Source: Caenorhabditis remanei (taxonomy: Eukaryota; Nematoda; Chromadorea; Rhabditida; Rhabditidae). From it: a stretch of 64,000 nt of DNA. The position numbers and the translations under genes were made by a program. Of this stretch, positions 56,546 through 64,000 are shown piece after piece. The DNA is taken from NCBI RefSeq assembly GCF_010183535.1, contig NC_071328.1, positions 14,632,001 through 14,696,000 on the forward strand, read 5' to 3'. Positions within the stretch are counted from its first letter, which is position 1; each line of letters begins with the position of its first letter. The notes beneath the pieces were generated by a model that was given only the letters and a program-made list of their open reading frames with translations, ran no database searches and was not told the DNA's origin.

Positions 56546-59154
56546 AAAATGCAAATTTTTGTCATTTTCGTTGGGAAATTGCTAAAAATTGACGAAACGT
56601 TACCAAAAAACTTGTTCTCAGCATTAAAATTACATCAAAATCACAAAAATACACTCTAGATAGCAACAATTTTATCTACTTTTTTGACAGCTTTCAAAAG
56701 TCGAATACGCGCCGAAGGCGCCCCAGATTTTCCGGGTTTCTGGCGTTTCAGATTTTAAAAACACGTCACAGGTGCCCCAGCCTCCCTTTTCAAAAATAGT
56801 GGAAAAAATCGCCGAAAAACATCATAAACTTTACGATTTGACCGAGGGACTAACTTTTTCAAAACTTGGATTTCTAGGCCACCAACTTATTTTTTGATAT
56901 TGTACTCATTTCAAAGCTGTTTTCACGCTGAATTTGAATTTTTCAGTCTCCTGGCCTAATTTTGTGATTTTACGCGAGTTTTAGGCCAGTTAGAAAACAC
57001 GTCACATTGGTGCGTGCCCTAGCCTCCCTACTCAAAAATAGTGAAAAAATGGGTTTCATCTGTTTTTGATGTTGATTTATGTAATTTTCATTCGAAAGTC
57101 ACCAATTTCATCTCTCTTCATCTATCTGCAGCAGAGAATGATTCATCTCGTAGAAATCATTCACTCTTGTTACATGCCCTCAACTTCTTTTTCGTTCTTA
57201 TTTGATTAAGAAACCAGTGGTTAGTCATTCTAATTGATTAGTTAGTAATGCGTTCATTATGGCTCGTGGTCACTGTCATTGATAAGAAGAAGTAGGAGAA
57301 GACGTGTTCGGTTAGTGATGATTATGTTAGATGATAACATGCAAGTACTAACTTGTGAAGGTTTTTTGTAATTTTCAGAGGTTTTGGCGCGTAAATCGCT
57401 TGAAATTTAATATTATGCGCTCAAAAATATACCAAAATGTAGATCACGGGACGGGCGGCTATTTGTTAATGTGTTTTTGCAATTTTAGTATCAAAAATCT
57501 ATCAAAATCCTTGAAATTGAAAGAAACTATAGAATCCGTTAGTTATTTAAACATTTAATTTGACCGCTCAAACAATGCCTAGCCCTTTCAGTCATCCGGC
57601 CCTATCCATAAATGTTGCCGGACTAGAAGGGTTTTTGAAAATCATTTTTGCGTTTTTTGGCACCTTTTTGACATGAAAATGGTCGGAAATGGTGGAAAAC
57701 GGTCGAAAAGTTTTCAGTGCTTTCTATAGATTATTCGTTCTCAAAAATGGTAAAATCGGTTAAAATTACCTAATTTCGAATGTAGACAGTATATCCGACA
57801 AAAAAGGTTATTGGTCAATTTTTGTGGTTTTCAAGCAATTTTGATTGTTTTTCTTAGCAGGTCACAAACAAAAACCACTCCAAAAACCTCAAAAATGTAA
57901 ATTACGGGTGAAATTTTTAATTCAGACGCAAAAAATGGATTTAATTGCTATTTTCACAACTGAATCATTTTAAAAAACTACAAAAAATGAACGGTTTTGA
58001 GCACTTTTGTGTTGTGTGTAGATTTACTGGCGTCTTATGTCGATTTACGAGATTTTGAATAGTCATGACTTTCATAGTTTTCTAGTTTTGAATGTTCAAT
58101 TATTGTTATCCTGTTTAGTGTAGATTTACGGAGAATGAGGTTTCCGATTTAAAATCGTCTCGTTTCAATTTGTTTTTCTGAGAGAATTGCTACGTTTTCT
58201 GAGTATTTTCCTACATTTTTTCTACAGTAAATACTGAATATACACTTTTAGTGGCCTTTTTAAACTATTTTTGCGTTATTTGACATTTTTATCCGGCCCG
58301 TATTATATCACCGACAAAGTACTCGTCGAGATCTACATTTTTGTATATTTTTCAGATCATAATATTGAGTTTTAAGCGAGTTACGCGCTGGTTTGCAAGA
58401 ATGATAATAATTACCCCCAATCATCATCCTCCCGAAACATTTCAATTCCACTTGTTCCCCCTCTCCGTCTTCATTGTCTCTGTCTCATTTCTTATGTCAT
58501 GTTATCCCATCGTCGAAATGCAACCAACTTACACTCACTGACAAAGACTCATCCGTCATGTTGCCCTTCTGGTCCTCCAGGCGCCCGCCTTTTGTTTCGC
58601 CTTCTTAGCGCCCCCGAAAAATGAGCCGCTATTTATCACACATCTTTTTCTCTTTTTTTCTCTCTCATTCTATATACTTTTTTTGCTATTTTTCCCTCAT
58701 CATCGCCCTCAATCGAACACTCATGGCCCCCTTTTGTGAGTCAGTGGTCCCCGATAGATAAATATATTATACAAAAATAATTAAAGTTCAATGCAGGTAT
58801 GCGTACACAGAGGTGTGTGTATGCATAGCGTAACCCCTCTTCTGATTTTTTTGTATTTAGGAAAAAAAAGTTTTTTGTTAAATGGAGGAGGCAAAAAGGG
58901 CATTCTTTGTTATTTCCCCCCGTCAAGAACCGATTAGACGGAACTGATTGAGGTGTGAATGGGAGGACATTAGGGACATGACTTTTCTGCAACAATATGA
59001 TGATTTTTTTCTTTTTGTGTTTGTGACATTCAAAAGATGTCAATCACAAATGGTAAAAATTGACTAAAAAATTATCCCAAACTTTCAAATTTTAGTTTTT
59101 AACATCTCAGTTTATGCGTCTTTCATGGTTGGGATTTGTATTGAAAATTATAAG

Positions 59155-59760
59155 ACTGTTTAGATCAAAACCAGGGCTTCATTTTTGTAGTTGGCCATTT
59201 TTCTCTAGCTCCGCCCACTTTTGAGATATACGTCTTTAAAGATTGCAATTTTTGAAAAATCTGAAAGTTTAGTTTTTTGTGGTTTTTCGTGATTCCGTCA
59301 CCTACTAATTTCTGGTTTAATTGTTAAAAAATTATACTATTCTAGTAGATCTAGAACAGGACTACATTTTTTCAGTTGACAGTTTTTCTCTAGCTCCGCC
59401 CACTTTTGAGATATGCGCCTTTAAAGTTTCTCATGTCATTTTTAACACCAAAATGTGATTTTTACATCAAAATGACCGGAAAAGCCCATTCCTGACGTTA
59501 AAAACTATTCAAAACCTAGTTTTCCATGCCGGAAACCACATTTTTAGCAAAATTTTGGACGAGAAGGTCTCTTGGTCAAGATGCACCACTATAATAATGG
59601 GTACCAGGGTTCAATCTCGCTTGGGTGTCAATTGTTTGATTTTTCTGTTTTCGCTTATTCTATCTTGTAGATCAAAACTAGGACTTCATTTTTCTAGTTG
59701 ACAGTTTTTCTCTATCTCCGCCCACTTTTGAGGTATGCTCCTTTAAAGTTGAAAATACAA
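59155..59760 (+). repeat. R1 cores with an R1-tRNA-like composite
   Basis: Forward R1 at 59160-59245 and 59345-59430. Then spacer, a tRNA-like box at 59553-59630 (A-box region altered, B box ggttcaatctc), a T-rich tail and R1 forward at 59665-59745. Confidence 0.65.
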
Positions 59761-60797
59761 AATTTAGGCCGTTGTTATGAAAAATTAATATATTTACTGG
59801 GAAAAACTAGGTTTCATCGTTTTTTTTTTGAAGCTGTTTTACTTGTTTTCAGCATTAAATTTACGTCAAAATCTCAAAAATACACTTTAAAACCTCGAAA
59901 TTTTCACTGCCGGCCGGAAATTTTGCTTTTGTGTTTCTAGGCCACGTAAAGTTCTTCCGTCGTCCGCTCTTCAAGTTTTTTCACAATTTTACTTCAATTC
60001 TTTCAAAAAATAGTGAAAAATCGTCGAAAATAGCAAAACAGTGAAATTTGGACGGGGGACTAACTTTTTCTTGGATTTCTAGGCCACCAACTTATTTTTT
60101 GATATTATACTCATTTCGAAGCTCTTTTCACGCTGAATTCGAATTTTTCACTCCCCTTGACTAGTTTTGGGATTTTAGACCAAAAAAGACACGAAAACAA
60201 GCGGCCCCATCACAACTTCCCATTCCCATTATTCTCCTCTCTCCAGATTCTTCTTTTCCAAACTTTTGCGTCTCTCAGTGTTAGAGAAGAGGGGTCAAAA
60301 GGCAATAAACACAAAATAGTTTATTCAATGCCCCCCCTCCCCAACGATATTCAAACATTTGGTGTTGCCATCCATCCCATCCACTAAATTGTTGTTTTCA
60401 TCCATCCCCCCTTCATATGTGCCCCCCTTCATATATGCTGCTGCCACACCTTTTTTCTGACCATCGTTCCCCCCCGTTTTTCGAAAAGAAGATAGCAATT
60501 ACCCCCTCTCGTCGGATACGGACGGAGGAGGAGGCGACAACGACATATGGAACCAATAGGGAAAAGAAGAGAGTGGGGGACATACCTAATTAACCTTTTA
60601 TTGTTTTTAATGACGAGGAGGAACGGAGATATGAATAAGAAGAGGGAGAAACATATTTAGTTAGTCGCCGTGGTGAGATTCCCATTTTGTTAGAATTTTG
60701 GCATTTCATAGCTCTTTTTTTTTTGTAGTTGACAACTTTTTGATAGCTCCGCCCAATTTTGAGTTATGCGCCTTTAAAGTTACACTGACAAAAATCA

Positions 60798-61150
60798 TAC
60801 TTGTCAACGGGCCGAAACGGGCCGGCTCGTAACTCGCGTCAAAATGAATATTATGAGCTGAAAAATATACCAAAATGTAGATCTCGACGAGTTCTATGTC
60901 CGTGACCCACTACGGGCCGAATGGCTATTCGTTAATGTGCCGCGGGCCGGGCTAGAAAGGCTTTTTGACCATTTTCGCGTTTTTTGGCTCTTTTTCCCGG
61001 CCCGCGGCACATTAACCAATGACCATCCGTCCCGTAGTTGGTCATGGACATAGAACTCGTCGAGATCTACATTTTGGTATATTTTTGAGCTCATAATATT
61101 GAGTTTGAAGCGAGTTACGCGCCGGCCCGTTTCGGCGCGGTTTGCAAGTA
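60798..61150. mobile_element. Complete palindromic R2 MITE
   Basis: Ends tacttgtcaacgggccg and cggtttgcaagta; the two arms are inverted R2 copies meeting at a cggcccgcggcacatt centre. TA lies on each side, compatible with a TA target duplication. This is the only full-length R2 copy with both arms in the window and defines the family. Confidence 0.75.
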
Positions 61151-61510
61151 TAAATTTAGTTATGCGATTTTCTCGAAAGGGCGCGTTTTCAGAGGATCTT
61201 TACTATTAACTAACGCAAACGGCTGTATGTTTGTTTGTGTGTCGCCGATCCTACAGCTCTTCCTACTGGACCGATTTTTTTCGAACTTGGACCAAAAGAT
61301 CAAAAATTTCCCCCGCATGATGCCCGTCTTTTTCTTTTTTCAAAATTCTCAAAATCACGTCTTCTAGATCAAAAAAACTGAATTTCAAGCCAAATTCGAA
61401 GAGAGAGAAGGGGAGGCGGTCGGCAAAACCCGTGAAACGTCGGCTGCTCACTTTCGGCTCCACAGGGTGACACCTTCTCAGTGGGGCGTGGATAGAGGGG
61501 AACGCGCCGA

Positions 61511-61541
61511 CCGTCCGATCTGGCAAGTTAAGCAGCGTTGA
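61511..61541 (+). ncRNA. 5S rRNA-derived fragment
   Basis: ccgtccgatctggcaagtt followed by aagcagcgttga matches the internal region of nematode 5S rRNA around its box A, as far as I can recall, with one substitution. The rest of 5S rRNA is absent; instead tagttggttcaaccccggg follows, a B-box-like segment. It is a pseudogene piece or part of a 5S-derived SINE. Confidence 0.6.
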
Positions 61542-62739
61542 CTAAAGATAGTTGGTTCAACCCCGGGCACGAAATAATAGCGTTTTAAATCATTTTAATT
61601 TCATCTCTAATGTAGCCAGCGGCTGCGTAGCCGTCTGGTTTATCTAATAGTCGTGGTGAGATTCCCATTTTTGTTAGAATTTAGACCTATTGAACCGTAC
61701 TTGACAACCCTCCCCAGACGGCTGCATAGTTCGCTTAAAACGAAATATTATTATAACTTTAACCATTTTCAGGCACTTTTAACCACAAAATAAGGCCAAA
61801 ATTATCTATGACACTTCATTCCACCTTCCGCCATTTCTAAAATCATGACTTTGTTTTTACATTGGAAATTGCATTTTTTGACATAAAAACCTTCGAAAAT
61901 CACAAAAATCGCACCTGGAAATCTCAGAAACCAAGTTTTAAACGAAAGTAGGCGTGACCCTAGTTTGGTATTGTTTTTCCAGAAATGTTTTCTGAAAATT
62001 CCGTATTTTGAAAATCAAAATTAGAAACCGTTAGTCAGGAGATCCTCAAAAAGGTAAAAATCCTGAATACCCCTTCTAGCGGACTCTATCCCTGACACCC
62101 ATTGTCTGGAGTTAATTTTTACTTAATATCGCTACCAAAATGTAGATCTAGGCAAGTTCTTTGTTTGTGACTTAAAAATTGTTTTTAAGCCATTATAGCC
62201 CGGCCCAACAATAGAAAAACTGTGTCTGGCGCGCCTTAAACGCGTCTACATATTCCTTCTCGTTTTTTCTTTGAATCCTCATAAAGGATGTGCAAAAAAA
62301 TGTTTCGAACCAAAAAATATATTTCCGACAGTTTTCGAAAAAAGCCGTGATTTTTCGATTTTTCTTGAATGTTTTTTAAAACTTTGTACTGAAAAACAGG
62401 TTTCTAGGGATCTACCCTTGAAATACTTTCAGTTTTCATACAAGTTAAAAGAATAATAATAAACACTTTTCTGAAAAGGTTTTCCGCATAGCCCTGATCT
62501 TCATCTCTTCCAATCATCTATCTGAAATCCTGATTCCAATTTTTTTTCTTGTTAAATCCTTTCAATTTTCTCCGTTTTTAATGGTTGTACCATCGATTAA
62601 TGTATAATTATTTTCAGATTTGATTCTACTCAATGTACTCTACCGGCGGGACCTTTTTCTGAAAGTTTGACACCACCTCCTCGATGTTTTCCCTTTTTCA
62701 AGTTTTGGCCACTCTTTGACCACACCAACTTTTCCGATT

Positions 62740-62857
62740 CCTGACCTTTGTCTTCATCCACTAGTCATAAATTTCTGAATCCGCCACTACCCGATAGCCC
62801 CCACTATTTCACAAATTAACATTTTCCCCTCCCCCTAGATCGAACACGCCGATAACG
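62740..62857 (+). repeat. Left half of an inverted duplication
   Basis: Sequence including cgatagcccccactatttc and atcgaacacgccgataa reappears in reverse complement at 63213-63340. The intervening roughly 350 bp is unique. Arms differ by a short insertion and a few bases. Confidence 0.75.
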
Positions 62858-63212
62858 AAAAAACTGAAAACAGAGGGATTCTGTAGGTTACGGTAGTTTA
62901 CAGTACCTATAACATTTATATTCAATCAAAAGCAAATCGAAAAAGTGTCTTTGCGTGAAGAGTACTTGAGAATGACAAGTAGTCCCCCCCCCCTTATCAA
63001 TCCGTCGTAGCCAGTCCCCCTAAGCTATATCGGGTTACCATATTTGCCCTCTTCCCAACCATTTTTTGTATATCTCTGTGTTGTGTATCTATCTGGTTGG
63101 GGATTACTGTAGAAGTGGTTGGAGGGGGGGAAGGATTAGATAAGATTAGGAGTAAGGGGACACAACAATGCGCATGCTTGATGTGCCCCATGGCGCTAGT
63201 TATTTCCATTAT

Positions 63213-63385
63213 CGGCGTGTTCGATCTAGTAGGAGAAGGGGAAGACAAGCGATAAAATTTGGATTTGGAGGGGAAAATGTTAATTTGTGAAATAGTGGGG
63301 GCTATCGGGTCTGGCGGATTTGAAAATTTATGTCTTGTGGATGAGGAGAAAGGTCAGGATTCAGAAAAGTTGGTGTGATTTTTGT
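63213..63385 (-). repeat. Right half of the inverted duplication
   Basis: Reverse complement of 62740-62857 with about 35 extra bases (aaatccaaattttatcgct region on the minus strand). Together the pair can fold into a hairpin with a loop of about 350 bp. Confidence 0.75.
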
Positions 63386-63690
63386 CTGGGGCGCCGTGTG
63401 ACGCGTTTGTAACGTTCAATTTCAAAAAATGCCACAGATGGTAAAAATTGAAAAAGAACCACTTGATTGCTCATTAACGTCAGTCTTCTCAATTTTGAAA
63501 GCAAGAAACGCGTCAAAGGCGCCCCAGACACTTAGATTCTTGACTTTTTGACAGTTTCACATTGTGAAAACCGCGCCAAAGGTGCACCAGACTTTTATTT
63601 TTTGAAAAATATAGTTTTTCAAGTATTTTGAACGTTTTTAACAACATATGAAGTTAAAAACGCGCCAAAAGCGCCCCAGACTCGTCTGTT
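63370..63690. repeat. Isolated cgcgccaaaggcgccccaga units
   Basis: Four units of the GGCGCGCC-array family (here mostly in the complement form acgcgtcaaaggcgcccc) at about 100-bp spacing. Confidence 0.65.
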
Positions 63691-63719
63691 CCCAAAAATT
63701 CGTAATTATTGAAGAAAAA

Positions 63720-64000
63720 CTGCGTAATTTAGTCATTTTGCACGCCAAAAAGTGATTTTTACATCAAAATAACCGGACAATTCCATTTCTGACGTTGAAA
63801 AATTATTCAAAATCTAATTTTCCATGTCGGAAACCACATTTTTAGAAAAAAATTTGGTTGGCCTAGAAGGCCTTGGTCAAGGTTCACCACTACGGGAATG
63901 GGTACCAGGGTTCGATCCCGCTTGGGGTAAATTTTTTGAAATTTTATTTATTTTTCTGTTTTTGATTTATTTTGTCTTGTAGATCAAAACCAGGGCTACA
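63720..64000 (+). repeat. R1-tRNA-like composite, cut by the window edge
   Basis: Spacer (agtgatttttacatcaaaat), tRNA-like box near 63858-63930 with an intact B box ggttcgatcccg and a variant A box, T-rich tail, and the first bases of an R1 core (gatcaaaaccagggctaca) at the end of the window. Confidence 0.75.

Larger units (their letters stand above)
35166..64000. other. 28.8-kb region without a recognisable gene
   Basis: I found no multi-exon gene, tRNA or conserved protein on either strand. Repeat arrays (listed separately) alternate with unique blocks, for example 35.85-36.1, 37.75-38.2, 40.7-41.1, 44.4-45.0, 46.35-46.65, 49.1-49.65, 51.15-51.45, 53.1-53.8, 55.2-55.7, 57.05-57.35, 58.4-59.0, 60.2-60.7 and 62.5-63.3 kb. 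These blocks are pyrimidine-rich with CTTCTTC/ctccctc runs, and look like intronic or regulatory DNA of a gene outside the window. Short open frames inside them have no visible homology. Confidence 0.55.

Overview
The window reads as a chromosome-arm-like, repeat-rich stretch of a Caenorhabditis-type nematode genome. It is AT-rich, has 45-60 nt introns with TTTTCAG/TTTCCAG acceptors, AATAAA signals 10-20 nt after stop codons, a sperm-type tyrosine phosphatase, and dozens of short non-autonomous transposons. The species cannot be told from the sequence alone.

Region 1 (about 0.3-10.8 kb) is a cluster of seven copies (A-G) of one three-exon gene family. Each encodes a short secreted protein that I read as a collapsed CAP/SCP domain: the N-terminal helix and the C-terminal Cys motifs remain, the middle is deleted, and a GPI-type hydrophobic tail follows. 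B (193 aa), D (187), F (185) and G (206) are intact. A has a 2-nt frameshift, C has lost its 5' half, and E (minus strand, divergent from F) has lost its 3' end. Most copies share an upstream block with GATA-type TGATAAGA sites and a TATA box, which suggests common, perhaps intestinal, expression. Between the copies lie non-LTR reverse transcriptase remnants, TIR elements and a 916-bp element with an 8-bp target duplication.

Region 2 (11.5-20.8 kb) holds two convergent spliced genes. One is a classical protein tyrosine phosphatase with a proline-rich N-terminus (plus strand, catalytic motifs intact). The other is a 402-aa WD40 protein with LC8-type QT motifs (minus strand), probably a dynein-2 intermediate chain of the WDR34 type. 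A piece of the phosphatase gene is duplicated inside an intron of the WD40 gene.

Region 3 (20.8-29.7 kb) has no recognisable gene. It holds composite repeats, two hAT-type MITEs with perfect 8-bp target duplications, and a degenerate 1.24-kb mariner element.

Region 4 (29.7-35.2 kb) is a seven-exon, 505-aa protein with a MATH-like N-terminus and a divergent BTB/BACK-like C-terminus. Its introns carry a minisatellite and many repeats.

Region 5 (35.2-64 kb) has no convincing gene. Blocks of unique, pyrimidine-rich DNA alternate with repeat arrays, as in a gene desert or a giant intron. It includes a third hAT MITE, GGCGCGCC and other tandem arrays, a 688-bp foldback, a 5S rRNA-derived fragment and more composite repeats.

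The repeat landscape is the most distinctive part of the window. Family R1 (about 55-60 copies by eye) has a 75-85 bp core, often in inverted pairs and often joined to a tRNA-like module with Pol III A and B boxes. R2 and R3 look like distant versions of the same core. hAT-type MITEs carry CGGAA-centred heptamer arrays that are uniform within each copy but differ between copies. I found no rRNA operon, true tRNA gene, CRISPR array or autonomous intact transposase.
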